Positions 1 to 8,990 of a DNA stretch of 50,057 bases are shown here, one piece after another. Positions within the stretch are counted from its first letter, which is position 1; each line of letters starts with the position of its first letter. A program made the translations under genes and the position numbers. The DNA lies in the IMG/VR virus record IMGVR_UViG_3300035698_002599, positions 1 to 50,057 of that record; one strand, 5' to 3'. This DNA comes from a virus. The notes beneath the pieces were generated by a model. That model did no database searches. It was given only the letters and a program-made list of their open reading frames with translations, and was not told where the DNA came from.

Positions 1-127
1 AAACAGCAAAATTGATACGGAAGACCGGGTGGACATTGCCCGGCGCATTGCCTTTACGCTGCGTGAAGCTGCTGAGATTGAGAAGAAACAGAAAAAAGCT
101 GCTGCTGCCGCCCCGGTTGCAGAAAAG
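1..127. repeat. Terminal direct repeat, copy 1
   Basis: These 127 bases are identical to positions 49931-50057. The same terminase reading frame crosses the join without a break, so the repeat is the overlap of a circular assembly. An odd length of exactly 127 is a common assembler k-mer size, so it more probably reflects assembly overlap than a real packaged terminal repeat. The unique genome is then 49,930 bp. Confidence 0.95.
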
Positions 128-133
128 ACGTGA
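1..133 (+). CDS. terS: Small terminase subunit, C-terminal end (continues from 49356)
   Basis: This is the tail of the small terminase gene that begins at 49356 and is cut by linearisation. Position 1 is the last base of a codon. The frame reads to a TGA at 131-133 and ends in a Lys/Ala-rich stretch. Joined across the circle, the protein is 235 residues. Only one codon (Thr) and the stop lie outside the repeated 127 bases. The small subunit selects phage DNA for packaging and works with the large subunit at 7283. Confidence 0.9.
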   Translation, partial: NSKIDTEDRVDIARRIAFTLREAAEIEKKQKKAAAAAPVAEKT

Positions 134-134
134 C

Positions 135-163
135 TTGCCGTTCTCTATAATTTATGAGATATT
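135..163 (+). promoter_or_regulatory. Candidate late promoter before 239
   Basis: TTGCCG at 135-140, a 17-base spacer and GATATT at 158-163. Start of transcription would be near 170, just before the paired 14-nt repeats at 182-209. The -35 box is the same as in the candidate at 14091, which is also followed by the repeats. Both boxes are only 4 of 6 to consensus, so this is tentative. Confidence 0.4.
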
Positions 164-181
164 AGAACAAGTCAAAAATAC

Positions 182-209
182 GCTCACCTGAACATGCTTA
201 CCTGAACAC
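182..209 (+). repeat. Paired 14-nt late-leader repeats (GCYCACCTGAACAY)
   Basis: Two head-to-tail copies, GCTCACCTGAACAT (182-195) and GCTTACCTGAACAC (196-209), in the untranslated leader of the gene at 239. Matching pairs lie at 14131-14158 and 26966-26995, in each case between a candidate promoter and a virion gene. Function unknown; a late-expression or RNA-leader element is inferred from placement. Confidence 0.75.
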
Positions 210-238
210 CTAAACTTAATCGTAAAGGATAAGCCCCC

Positions 239-595
239 ATGGCAGTTGTAGAAACCATTACCCCTGATGTATCCGGCAAGTATCAGACCGTCAATTTAAC
301 GGGCTTTGTTACTTCTGGTGATGTTAGCTTGGGCCACGTCCTTGCTGGTTTTAATGACCGCAGCGTGCAGGTATTGGGCACATTCGCAGGTTCTTTGGGC
401 ATAACAATTGAAGGCAGTAATGATGGTGGTACCACTTGGGCCACGCTTACTGACCATACAGGCGCCGCGCTGGTATTCACAGCCGCTGGCATTAAAGCAA
501 TTGCAGAATTACCCGGACAGATTCGGGCACGCGCCACCGCAGGTTCTGGTGGTGCTGATGTAGATGTACACATTTTCATGCGGGGGGTTCGCTAA
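239..595 (+). CDS. Putative small virion protein
   Basis: A 118-residue protein with no membrane segment and a pattern of short beta strands. The central GSNDGGTTWATL stretch is of the kind seen in small phage structural proteins. AAAGGA upstream of the ATG supports the start. It is the first gene after the terminase small subunit and opens a block of virion-type genes, behind a leader with paired 14-nt repeats. The position suggests a head or tail accessory protein, but no family with a known role is recognised. Inference from composition and context only. Confidence 0.6.
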   Translation: MAVVETITPDVSGKYQTVNLTGFVTSGDVSLGHVLAGFNDRSVQVLGTFAGSLGITIEGSNDGGTTWATLTDHTGAALVFTAAGIKAIAELPGQIRARATAGSGGADVDVHIFMRGVR

Positions 596-596
596 C

Positions 597-1124
597 ATGG
601 CTGATAAATCAAAACGTGAAGTAGTTGAGCAGGTAAAACTTGCCGGGCGTATGTTCCAAGCAGTGATTGACGCTGCCGCCATGATTGAAAACCTTGATAC
701 GCTGGAAGCGGAAGCCAACACAGCGCAGGGCACATTGAATAAGATGGCCACTGAATATGATACGCTGGAAGGCAAAACAGAAGAATTAGTGCGCAAGCAC
801 GAAGCATTGGATGAAGCGCGTATCAAGGAAGTGAAGCTTGCTGGTACCCGTATTGAGACAGCCAAGGCAGAAACAAAGCGAATCGTTGATATTGCTAACG
901 CTCAGGCCAAGAACATTACGGATGAAGCACGCCAAGGCGCCATAGTTTATGCACAGGAGCAAAAAGAAAGTGTTGCTGGTCTGACCAGTACCATTGAAGC
1001 GCTCCAAGCACAGGAAACCACTTTGACCAAAAGCATTGCTGACGGCCAAGCTGAACTTGACCAAATTGAAACCCGCGTTGCGAATGCTAAGAAGCAGGCA
1101 ATAGACGCTATAAACAAACTTTAA
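597..1124 (+). CDS. Coiled-coil protein, unknown role
   Basis: 175 residues, almost wholly helical, rich in Glu, Lys, Ala and Gln with heptad-like spacing from about residue 10 to the end. No Cys cluster, membrane segment or catalytic motif is visible. The ATG at 597 is chosen over an upstream in-frame Met at 564 because the earlier start lies inside the preceding gene, which ends at 595. The near-contiguous genes on both sides suggest one transcript. Placed among virion genes, it may be a structural or assembly factor; this is inferred. Confidence 0.65.
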   Translation: MADKSKREVVEQVKLAGRMFQAVIDAAAMIENLDTLEAEANTAQGTLNKMATEYDTLEGKTEELVRKHEALDEARIKEVKLAGTRIETAKAETKRIVDIANAQAKNITDEARQGAIVYAQEQKESVAGLTSTIEALQAQETTLTKSIADGQAELDQIETRVANAKKQAIDAINKL

Positions 1125-1136
1125 GGAGCCTTTAAC

Positions 1137-1562
1137 ATGGTTGCATTTAATAAATTTAATCAGTTTTCAGAAGACCTGATGAATGGAGAACATGATTTAG
1201 CGGCTGACACTTTGAAGGTTGCGCTGACAAACACAATACCCATTGCGACTAACAGCATTCTGGCCAATATCACGCAGATTTCTGCGGGTAACGGTTACAC
1301 CACAGGCGGTGCGACTATTACCACCACGTCTTCCACGCAGACCACCGGGGTGGGTAAGCTAATCCTTGTGGATGAAGTATTCACAGCTTCTGGTGGCGCT
1401 ATTGCCCAATTCAGGTATGTTGTGCTGTACAATGACACGTCCACTTCTCCTGCTGACCCGCTAATAGGCTGGTATGACAATGGCTCTGCCGTTGATTTGG
1501 CTGATGGTGAGACATTCACCATTGACTTTGACGCTTCCGGTGGCGTTTTGACATTAACTTAA
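1137..1562 (+). CDS. Conserved phage virion-associated protein
   Basis: 141 residues beginning with FNKFNQFSEDLMNG. Internal features are a DTLKVALTNT strand, an AGNGYTTGG turn, an FRYVVLYND strand, a WYDNGS stretch and a C-terminal FTIDFDASGG. I recognise this as a protein type common in tailed phages near head and tail genes; its exact role is not established to my knowledge. AAGGAG precedes the ATG by a normal distance. The beta-rich, Thr/Ala-rich composition fits a surface or decoration role, which is an inference. Confidence 0.7.
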   Translation: MVAFNKFNQFSEDLMNGEHDLAADTLKVALTNTIPIATNSILANITQISAGNGYTTGGATITTTSSTQTTGVGKLILVDEVFTASGGAIAQFRYVVLYNDTSTSPADPLIGWYDNGSAVDLADGETFTIDFDASGGVLTLT

Positions 1563-1577
1563 AATTGAGGTGATACC

Positions 1578-1850
1578 ATGAGCGATATAACAAAACGATT
1601 AAGAGGCCTTTATCAAGAGGTCAAAACCAAGGTGGATGATAAGAATGCAGCCACAGCACCTATCCGCGCCAAGATGGACGCCCTGCAAGAAAAGATTGCA
1701 GTGCTTAATGCTGAGAAGCAGGCACTTGCGGCTGATATCGCAGCGTCTGAAACAGGTATTGCTGATGATAAGAAAGAACTGGCTGGCATTGCACGCGCAC
1801 TTGGTGGCAAAACTCTTTCACAAGGTGTTGCGGGAACACCCAGCGCATAG
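1578..1850 (+). CDS. Small coiled-coil protein
   Basis: 90 residues, helical, rich in Ala, Lys and Asp, with heptad spacing between about residues 5 and 75. GAGGTGA lies just upstream of the ATG. It sits between a conserved virion protein and the giant repeat protein with short gaps, so it is probably co-transcribed with them. It could be a chaperone or assembly partner of the large protein that follows, as small coiled-coil proteins often are, but nothing in the sequence proves it. It ends in TAG, showing that TAG is used as an ordinary stop here. Confidence 0.6.
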   Translation: MSDITKRLRGLYQEVKTKVDDKNAATAPIRAKMDALQEKIAVLNAEKQALAADIAASETGIADDKKELAGIARALGGKTLSQGVAGTPSA

Positions 1851-1865
1851 GGGGTCTAACCGCCT

Positions 1866-4800
1866 ATGACCGCCTTTATATTTGAAACAGACAACGCCCC
1901 TTCATATACAGCGTTTATATCTTCTGCGGACACGTGGACTGACCTTGATGTGTCTGCTGACGTGTCTGCGACTGCCACAGGCGTTGCATTCCTGCTTGTG
2001 GGCGGTACAGGCTTTGAATATGCCTTCCGTGCCAAGGGCAGCACTGACGACCCAGCGCTGCGCATTGATGAAGCCAATACACCCGTATATGTGAAGCTTG
2101 ATGGTTCTGGTGTATGCCAAGTCAAATGTGATACGGCCACGGGCGAAAGCCTGACCTTGTTGGCGTATTTTGAAGATGAATGCTATTTCCCCACCAATTT
2201 CCTTGAAGAAGACGGCGTGGCTGGCACTGGTGACGAATGGCGCACCATTGATATATCCAGCATTGTGCAGGCAGGTGACACGGCTGTGGCTGCAATCGTC
2301 AATTCATACCCTGAAATTGTAAGCGGTACAGGCCCGGCTGATGTTCTGGCTGGTTATCGCCTGCCTTCTGAAAGCACTGAACGTAAGACGTTTACGCAGC
2401 GTGGGCAGCAAGGAATTATCTGCCCCGTTGAATACAATGGCATCACGCCTGAAATTGAACTTTATGTGGATGAACAAAGCCCCGGTGATGTTTACCGCCA
2501 GTCCTATCATATTGTAGGTTATTTCAAGGGCGGTATCACGTATCTGGGGTCTTCCCTTGGTGGTGCGCCTATGGCTTCAAATGATTATGATGTGGGCGCC
2601 ACGGGTGCGGTAATGACTTCCCTTTCTGGTGCGCCGCCCAATAGTTACAGCACCAAGGGTGATACCTTATTGGGTCTGGAAGACGGTTATTACGCCCAAT
2701 GGATTGGCCGTGGTGACAGCGTTGATAATGAAATAACATACGCAGCCAATAGTGGTTCTGATGTATATGCGGAATGGTTTAGATTCGGGCCGTACATTGC
2801 TGATGGTCTTATAGCTGAAACGGGTGAATTCACGATTGCAGGCCCTGACACGGGGCTGGTGGATAGCGGCAAGGTGAGTTGGACGCTGGAAGAAGTCACA
2901 GGCGTCACCAGCCCGGACAATCCCAGCTTTGATGCAGGCAGCGGTACCAACCGCAAGCTTATTGTTTGCTTGTCCATGGAAAGCAGCGTCAGCGGTAACA
3001 TTGGTGATGCCCATACTGTGACGTGGGACGGCAATGCTATGACCAAATTGGTGGATAGGCAAAGCGGCCCGTCCACTGCTTTTCAGAATTTCTGTTCTAT
3101 TTGGGAGTATGACAACCCCAGCGGCACCGCTGTCATTAACGTGACAGTGTTTGAAGGTGAAGCTGCGCCCTTTATCACCACGGCTTTTGTGCTGGAAAAT
3201 GTGAAGACAGGCGTGGGCGCCAATGAAACGGCTGTGGATTCTAACGAATTGACGGCGCAGACAAGCGAAAGCGTGGGATATACCACCGCAAAAGCTAATC
3301 AGGCAGCGGTTATGGCCACGTCTGTTGGTGATGATGTTACAAGCTGGACAGCGCCTTCTGGCTTTGAGCCAGTCACAGAGGTGGTTTCTGGTGCTGGTGG
3401 GTCTTCACAAGGTGTGCATTTCATTGGTGACTTGGGTGCTGCTGGCTCTGAAACCACCACAGTTACATTTACCAGCGCCCGGCGCCCAACCTGTTGTATT
3501 GCCACGTTTGAAGCATTCAGTGACGTTGATACGCCCATTGTGGCTGGCACTGGTGCGTTCACGCTGGATATGGTGGACGCTGACTTGATTGTGCCTGCGG
3601 GTGAAACGCCTATTGAAAGCACCTGTGCGCATTTCCGTGATAGCGCCGGGGCACAAACACCAACGGCCACTTATGCCGCCATGGCCTTTGCCACGGAAGT
3701 CAGCAATGACGCAGGCAGTTTAGTCACCCAGCCCAATACAAGCACCATGCAGATTGGTGAAGCGCTGGCGTCTGGTAAGGCCAAGCTGTTCATTGCTAAT
3801 ATAAAATTTGATGATACGAGTAATGACCGCTGTACGCCGCAAGCAAAGTTTGTTTTGTCCAGTGGAACGGGTGATTTATTCACAACCCATGCCAGCGGAT
3901 TTCTAAGGAATACCGGAAACCGGACATGCTGGGTGCGTGCCATTGGTGTGCTGGTGGGCAATTCATTGAATGCGCAAGTGCAGCTTCAAATTAAATCTGA
4001 CACTGACCTGCTGGCTGGCGGTAGCATTGTGAATGCTTCTGATGTGCAGGTATGTGACCTGTATTATGACGCCATTGGGATTTATACCGATAACACCGGG
4101 GCGCAGGCATTATCAGGAACCACCAGCTATGACACGGTGAATTTGGATAATAACGTGCTGGAATCGGACACGGCAAAAATCCAAAGAACGGGTGACGCCG
4201 TTGCCATGAAGACGGATAATAAGAAATATCTAATATTTGGCAGCATTACAGGGACTGGTGGCGGTATAAGAACCATGCGCCGGGGGGTATTTGCTTATGA
4301 CGGCACGGAAGATGTTGGCACGGAATCCTATTTTTACCAGCGCAGCTCAACCAATGACACAGCGGGAATGCTGATTACAGACCTTTATCAAACCGCCACG
4401 GCTGATGTGACTGTGGAAATGAAGGCCAAAATGGGCCAAGGTATCAATGCCGGGGGCGGCGCGGAAAGCGCTGGGACATGGACAAGCAACGCCACGGAAA
4501 CAACCTTGTGCGTGATTGAATTGCCTGATACCGCAGAAGGCTTCCGCAGCCATGACAGCACCGGGGCACAAGACATTGCAGGCGGTGTCACAGTCACAGT
4601 GAATGCCATGCGTGATGTTGATTTTAATGATGCTGATAGTTACACCGCAGCCAGCAACACCGTGATGAATGTGGAAAAAGCCCATACGATGCTTTGTATA
4701 GGATCGCTGTATGCTTCCCGGCCCCTTATCACAGGCACGGTGCGGGGAACAATTGGCGCACGCATTACCGTTGGTGGTGTTGATCAGACGGTGGGCGAAC

Positions 4801-6455
4801 ACGGGAATTATTCACGGGGGGATCAATCCACCTCTGGGACATTTGGTTGGGGTGCTAACCCCGGCGCCTTTTATGACGTGGCGCTGAATGATGATATTGG
4901 AATTGAATGCTTTGATGCTGGCGATAACGGCAATGATGATACCACTGACGTGGGCGGCGTAGCCTTCTGGGCGCTGAATATGGATACATTGAAGGTGACG
5001 GCCCCGGCTGTCCTCACGGCTGACGCTGGTGCCTTTGTGCTGTCCGGCGTTGATGTTGTTTTTGCAGAAGGCAGCAATAATGTGGTTATGGCTGCTGGCA
5101 CTGGCGACTTTGCGCTGGGTGAAACAGAAGCTGGATTGCTCCTTGGGTACCAAGTGGATGCTGCTGCGGGTGCCTTTGTTCTTGAATTCAGGGACGCCAC
5201 GCTGGTTACGCTGTCAAATGAGACAATGGCAGCGGATACAGGTGCTTTCACTCTCTCCGGGCAAGCTACGGGCTTATTGACCAGTGTTGTGATGCCTGCC
5301 AACGCAGGTGCATTTGTGCTGGACTTCGTGGATGCTGACCTGATTGCCATTGATAACGTGATTATGACGGCTGATGCAGGCGCTTTCACGCTGGATTATG
5401 TGGATGCTGGGTTGCTTATAGGCCAAATGATAGCCGCTGACACTGGTGCATTCGTGCTGGATTACGTGGGTGCAACGCTTATTGCCACTGAAAACGTCAC
5501 CATGACCGCTGCTGTGGGTGCATTCGTGCTTGATGGTATTGCTGTTGAATTGATTGAAGCGCAATTAATGGCCGCTGGTACCGGGTCATTTGTGCTGGAC
5601 TTCGTGGATGCTGACCTTATCGCCATTGATAACGTCACCATGACCGCTGATACGGGTGAATTCATTTTGTCCGGACAGGCTGCAACCCTTACTGAGAGCC
5701 AATTAATCGTGGCCGGCACGGGCGCATTTATTCTGGATATGGTGGACGCAATCCTGATTGCCACTGAAAATGTCAGCATGGTTGCTGGTACCGGGGCGTT
5801 TGTATTGTCCGGGCAGGCTTCAACGCTTCTGCATGATGAAATACTAACCGCGGATTTGGGTACCTTTGTGCTGGACTTCGTGGATGCCAACTTAACCAGC
5901 ACGGATAATGTGAGTATGGCCGCTGCCGCTGGTGCTTTTGTTATTGATGGCCAGCCTATCACCCTGACATTGATTGAAATTTTAGATGCTGGTACCGGGG
6001 CTTTTGTTCTGGATGGTAATGATGCAGGCTTATCCAGCACCAGCAACGTGTTAATGACCGCAGGCACTGGTGCATTCGTGCTTGATATGCGTGATGCCAC
6101 GCTGGTTCACATTGATAATGAACTGATGGCAGCCAATACCGGGGCGTTTGTTCTGGATGGTGTGGCGCTGGCATTGATTGAAGACAAGAAATTGGTGGCT
6201 GGTACCGGGCCATTCACTCTGGATATGATTGATGCAGGCTTAATCAGCACGGATAATGTCAGTATTGCCGCTAATACCGGGGTGTTTATCCTGAACGGCC
6301 AGTCAGCCGGGCTTCTCACAAATGAAATCCTGGAGTCGGAAACAGGCGTTTTCATTATTGATGGCATTAACGTGGACTTCACGGAAGGTGGCACGCCAGT
6401 GGGCGGTGGTGGTGGCTGGTGGCCAATTTGGTGCAGGCGCAGGGGCCGTAGATAA
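1866..6455 (+). CDS. Giant repeat-containing virion protein
   Basis: 1529 residues. The N-terminal two thirds is a beta-rich region without a motif I can name. It contains one isolated copy (about residue 560) of the unit AGTGAFTLDMVDADL. From about residue 1050 to 1505 there are 20 tandem units of 23 to 25 residues, each with an (A)xxGxFxL core followed by a variable loop. The C-terminus ends in a Gly run, a Trp pair and an Arg-rich tail. The repeats resemble beta-strand repeats of phage surface proteins. Length, repeats and the neighbouring virion genes suggest a tail or head appendage, perhaps host-binding. No signal peptide or membrane segment is seen. The role is inferred. Confidence 0.7.
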   Translation: MTAFIFETDNAPSYTAFISSADTWTDLDVSADVSATATGVAFLLVGGTGFEYAFRAKGSTDDPALRIDEANTPVYVKLDGSGVCQVKCDTATGESLTLLAYFEDECYFPTNFLEEDGVAGTGDEWRTIDISSIVQAGDTAVAAIVNSYPEIVSGTGPADVLAGYRLPSESTERKTFTQRGQQGIICPVEYNGITPEIELYVDEQSPGDVYRQSYHIVGYFKGGITYLGSSLGGAPMASNDYDVGATGAVMTSLSGAPPNSYSTKGDTLLGLEDGYYAQWIGRGDSVDNEITYAANSGSDVYAEWFRFGPYIADGLIAETGEFTIAGPDTGLVDSGKVSWTLEEVTGVTSPDNPSFDAGSGTNRKLIVCLSMESSVSGNIGDAHTVTWDGNAMTKLVDRQSGPSTAFQNFCSIWEYDNPSGTAVINVTVFEGEAAPFITTAFVLENVKTGVGANETAVDSNELTAQTSESVGYTTAKANQAAVMATSVGDDVTSWTAPSGFEPVTEVVSGAGGSSQGVHFIGDLGAAGSETTTVTFTSARRPTCCIATFEAFSDVDTPIVAGTGAFTLDMVDADLIVPAGETPIESTCAHFRDSAGAQTPTATYAAMAFATEVSNDAGSLVTQPNTSTMQIGEALASGKAKLFIANIKFDDTSNDRCTPQAKFVLSSGTGDLFTTHASGFLRNTGNRTCWVRAIGVLVGNSLNAQVQLQIKSDTDLLAGGSIVNASDVQVCDLYYDAIGIYTDNTGAQALSGTTSYDTVNLDNNVLESDTAKIQRTGDAVAMKTDNKKYLIFGSITGTGGGIRTMRRGVFAYDGTEDVGTESYFYQRSSTNDTAGMLITDLYQTATADVTVEMKAKMGQGINAGGGAESAGTWTSNATETTLCVIELPDTAEGFRSHDSTGAQDIAGGVTVTVNAMRDVDFNDADSYTAASNTVMNVEKAHTMLCIGSLYASRPLITGTVRGTIGARITVGGVDQTVGEHGNYSRGDQSTSGTFGWGANPGAFYDVALNDDIGIECFDAGDNGNDDTTDVGGVAFWALNMDTLKVTAPAVLTADAGAFVLSGVDVVFAEGSNNVVMAAGTGDFALGETEAGLLLGYQVDAAAGAFVLEFRDATLVTLSNETMAADTGAFTLSGQATGLLTSVVMPANAGAFVLDFVDADLIAIDNVIMTADAGAFTLDYVDAGLLIGQMIAADTGAFVLDYVGATLIATENVTMTAAVGAFVLDGIAVELIEAQLMAAGTGSFVLDFVDADLIAIDNVTMTADTGEFILSGQAATLTESQLIVAGTGAFILDMVDAILIATENVSMVAGTGAFVLSGQASTLLHDEILTADLGTFVLDFVDANLTSTDNVSMAAAAGAFVIDGQPITLTLIEILDAGTGAFVLDGNDAGLSSTSNVLMTAGTGAFVLDMRDATLVHIDNELMAANTGAFVLDGVALALIEDKKLVAGTGPFTLDMIDAGLISTDNVSIAANTGVFILNGQSAGLLTNEILESETGVFIIDGINVDFTEGGTPVGGGGGWWPIWCRRRGRR
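5018..6378 (+). repeat. 20 tandem coding repeats, about 69-75 nt each
   Basis: In-frame degenerate repeats encoding units of the form ADTGAFVLDGVDADL plus a short loop. Some loops are nearly identical at the DNA level, for example around 5316, 5587 and 5871 (CTGGACTTCGTGGATGC). This points to duplication or gene conversion within the array. Unit length alternates between about 23 and 25 codons. Confidence 0.85.
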
Positions 6456-6462
6456 TCGCGGC

Positions 6463-6491
6463 TTGATATTATATCTATGATGCGTCACAAT
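6463..6491 (+). promoter_or_regulatory. Weak candidate promoter before 6550
   Basis: TTGATA at 6463-6468, 17 bases, CACAAT at 6486-6491, in the 94-bp gap after the giant repeat gene. The -35 box is 5 of 6 and the -10 box 4 of 6. No late-leader repeat pair follows it, so support is limited. Confidence 0.3.
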
Positions 6492-6549
6492 GTGGCATTA
6501 ACCTTAAACCCATTCACGGGTTATCAATCAATAAACAAGGAGTCATATC

Positions 6550-6999
6550 ATGGCAAAACTAAAAACTTCTCTGCACGGCGGCCTTGTAGGCTTAGGTGCT
6601 GACGGTAGCTTGGTGAATAAAGACGACAAGCAACTATCCCCACGCGTTGCAGGTGCAACAATCACGGTTGGCGCAGAATCCACAAACGTGCGTGCAATCA
6701 CAATTCAACTGACAGACCCAAGCGGTGATGATATTGCCGCTGTTGGTGTTGTCAAAGCCCATTTATTCTTGGATGCTGCTGCTGCTGCCTTTGCAGCCAC
6801 AGGCGGTTCAACGGGCATTGAAATTGGTACGGACGGTGCGCTTTTACCAGTCGTGGCCAAAAAATCCTTTATCCTGACCAGTGAAGCTGATGGTGACATT
6901 GACTTGACGTGGACAGATAGTGGAACAGAAGCTGCTTATTTGGGTATTGAGTTACCAAATGGTGAACTGATTATCAGTGACGCATTGACCAACGCCTAA
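6550..6999 (+). CDS. Putative virion structural protein
   Basis: 149 residues, Ala/Thr/Gly-rich, beta-patterned, with conserved-looking stretches TIQLTDPSGDD, IGTDGALLPV and SEADGDIDLTWTD. AAGGAG precedes the ATG. It stands alone between a gap with a weak promoter candidate and a strong hairpin terminator at 7024, so it may be made from its own short transcript in large amounts, as decoration proteins are. I recognise the EADGDIDL style from phage structural proteins but cannot name the family. Role inferred. Confidence 0.65.
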   Translation: MAKLKTSLHGGLVGLGADGSLVNKDDKQLSPRVAGATITVGAESTNVRAITIQLTDPSGDDIAAVGVVKAHLFLDAAAAAFAATGGSTGIEIGTDGALLPVVAKKSFILTSEADGDIDLTWTDSGTEAAYLGIELPNGELIISDALTNA

Positions 7000-7023
7000 T
7001 AGCACGCCCACAATAATGCTAAT

Positions 7024-7055
7024 AAAAAGGCTCGGTGAGAATCGGGCCTTTTTTT
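7024..7055 (+). terminator. Rho-independent terminator
   Basis: Stem AAAGGCTCG (7026-7034) pairs with CGGGCCTTT (7043-7051), with one G-U pair, around an 8-base loop, and is followed by a T run. It ends the 6550 transcript. Confidence 0.85.
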
Positions 7056-7077
7056 CTAAACACAGGAGAACAGGAAC

Positions 7078-7332
7078 ATGAATACAGTAAGTAAAGAAGA
7101 CCTTCTTGAAGACCTTCTTGAAGCTTTGGGTGAGTACCAAAACCAGCGTGTTGCATTCCTGCAAGGCGCTGAGAAGCTAAGACAGCAAGCGCAACAAATG
7201 ATTGACCAAGCCAACGGTAGCGCCGGGGCGATTAAATACATTGAAGACACGCTTGCAACCTTAGAGGAAATCCCCCCGGCTGATGAACCGGAAGGGGATG
7301 CCAGTGACGGGCCAGCCAATAAATCTGCTTGA
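7078..7332 (+). CDS. Small helical protein upstream of large terminase
   Basis: 84 residues with a heptad-rich N-terminal two thirds (LLEDLLEAL, then Gln/Ala-rich helices) and an acidic C-terminus. AGGAG lies upstream of the ATG. The gene follows a terminator and overlaps the large terminase start by 50 bases, so the two are translationally linked. It may help packaging, but no family is recognised. The small terminase itself is the gene at 49356, identified by its own motifs. Confidence 0.6.
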   Translation: MNTVSKEDLLEDLLEALGEYQNQRVAFLQGAEKLRQQAQQMIDQANGSAGAIKYIEDTLATLEEIPPADEPEGDASDGPANKSA

Positions 7333-8923
7333 TGATTTAGTCAACCGTCTGGCTGTCATGCCAGAAGATGAAGTCCAAAGCCTTGCAAAGAACGCGCTGG
7401 AAAGTACCGCTGGCCGTATCTGGATACCAACACCCGGCCCACAAACGGAAGCATTTTTCAGTGAAGCTGATGAACTGTTTTACGGTGGTTCCGCAGGTGG
7501 TGGTAAGACAGAATTGGGGTTGGGCCTTGGCCTTACCCAGCATGAGCGCTCTTTATTCCTTCGCCGTGAACGTGAACAGGCGCTGGACGCATTTGAGCGC
7601 GTAGAAGAAATCATTGATACCACCAAGGGCCGTAATGGCCAGCAACTGCGCTGGGATTACAATGACAGTATGCTGCGCTTTGGCGGGTGTAAGAACGAAA
7701 AGGACAAGCAAAAATATAAAGGCCGTCCTTATGACCTGTTTGTGTTTGATGAAATCGGTGACTTCTTAAAATCTCAGTATCAATTTATTAAAACATGGAA
7801 CCGTTCAACCACGGAAGGCCAGCGCTGCCGCGTGTTATGCACAGGAAATCCACCCACCACCGCAGAAGGTTTATGGGTGATTGAATATTGGGGCGCATGG
7901 CTTGACCCGAAACACCCGAATCCTGCCAAGGATGGTGAACTGCGCTGGTACACCACAGATAAATACGGTGTACAAATTGAGGTGGACGGCGCCGGGCCGC
8001 ATAAACTTACCCATGAAGACGGCACCACTGAGAGTGTCCGCGCACGTTCACGCACATTTATCCGGGCATGGCTTAAAGATAACCCGTACCTGATGAAAAC
8101 AGATTACGGCTCATTGATGGACAGCCTGCCTGCTGAATTGCGTGCAGCATATCGTGATGGCCGTTTTGACCTTCAACTGGAAGACAACCCAAAGCAGGTT
8201 ATACCCACAGACTGGATTATGCAGGCGCAGAACCGCTGGCGTGACAAGTTTGGTGGTAAGCGTCCACAGGGCGTACCAATGTGCGCCATAGGCGTTGATA
8301 TCGCCATGGGCGGTAAAGATGAACTGGTGCTGGCCCCACGGTATGATGGCTTCTTTGACAAGCTGGTGAAGGTGCCGGGCAAAGATATACACAAAGGCAG
8401 TGATGTTGTGGCCCATATCGTTGCGACTCGCCGGGATAGGGCGCTGCCAATATTGGACATGGGGGGTGGTTTTGGCTCTGGTGTGTCTGAAAAGCTTGAT
8501 GATAACGGTGTACCGCACGCAAAGTATAAGGGTGCAACGTCCAGCGTTGAAAAATCCAAATGCAAAAACTTTACATTCTTCAATAAACGGGGCGCTTCCT
8601 ACTGGAAAATCAGGGAAGCGCTTGACCCTGAGCAGGAAGGGGGCAGTGATATGGCCCTGCCTGACGACCCATATTTAGTGGCAGATTTAGCTGCGCCAAA
8701 ATATGACGTGAAAAGAGGGAAGAATAGCGCTACAATGGAAGTGAAGATAACTACCAAGGAAGATGTTTGTGCTGCCTTGGGACGTTCGCCGGATGCTGGT
8801 GATGCTGTAGTAATGGCATGGACTGACGGGCAAAAGGCTGATAGTCATGGTAATATCTGGCATAAAAAGGGCGGCAATCGTCCCGGTGTCAGTATGGGTC
8901 ATTCAGCCCAACGCCGCAAATAA
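7283..8923 (+). CDS. terL: Large terminase subunit (packaging ATPase/nuclease)
   Basis: 546 residues. The N-terminal ATPase has a Walker A motif GGSAGGGKT (68-76), Walker B LFVFDE (152-157) and a coupling motif CTGNP (186-190). The C-terminal RNase H-like nuclease shows acidic residues D339 (GVDIA), D392 (LDMGGG) and D507 (DAGDA). It pumps DNA into the prohead through the portal at 9182 and cuts concatemers. The start is uncertain: ATG 7283 overlaps the previous gene by 50 bases, while M6 (7298) and M26 are later options. All leave the ATPase intact. Family assignment is firm from the motifs. Confidence 0.93.
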   Translation: MNRKGMPVTGQPINLLDDLVNRLAVMPEDEVQSLAKNALESTAGRIWIPTPGPQTEAFFSEADELFYGGSAGGGKTELGLGLGLTQHERSLFLRREREQALDAFERVEEIIDTTKGRNGQQLRWDYNDSMLRFGGCKNEKDKQKYKGRPYDLFVFDEIGDFLKSQYQFIKTWNRSTTEGQRCRVLCTGNPPTTAEGLWVIEYWGAWLDPKHPNPAKDGELRWYTTDKYGVQIEVDGAGPHKLTHEDGTTESVRARSRTFIRAWLKDNPYLMKTDYGSLMDSLPAELRAAYRDGRFDLQLEDNPKQVIPTDWIMQAQNRWRDKFGGKRPQGVPMCAIGVDIAMGGKDELVLAPRYDGFFDKLVKVPGKDIHKGSDVVAHIVATRRDRALPILDMGGGFGSGVSEKLDDNGVPHAKYKGATSSVEKSKCKNFTFFNKRGASYWKIREALDPEQEGGSDMALPDDPYLVADLAAPKYDVKRGKNSATMEVKITTKEDVCAALGRSPDAGDAVVMAWTDGQKADSHGNIWHKKGGNRPGVSMGHSAQRRK

Positions 8924-8932
8924 TACGCCCAC

Positions 8933-8963
8933 GCTCAATGAACATGAATACGCGCATGAACAT
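8933..8963 (+). repeat. Degenerate late-leader repeat pair
   Basis: GCTCAATGAACAT (8933-8945) and GCGCATGAACAT (8952-8963) in the 67-bp leader of the gene at 8991. They resemble the 14-nt repeats at 182, 14131 and 26966 but diverge in the middle. Possibly a decayed copy of the same element. Confidence 0.4.
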
Positions 8964-8990
8964 TCAATCAATTTTGATAGGAGTAAAACT

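Noticed and set aside
1-127. Direct terminal repeats as in T7
   Set aside because: Length equals a common assembler k-mer and the repeat lies inside the small terminase gene; assembly overlap is simpler.
5462-6100. Long minus-strand frames opposite the repeat protein and other large genes
   Set aside because: Mirror images of repetitive coding sequence; no starts with ribosome sites and no sensible proteins.
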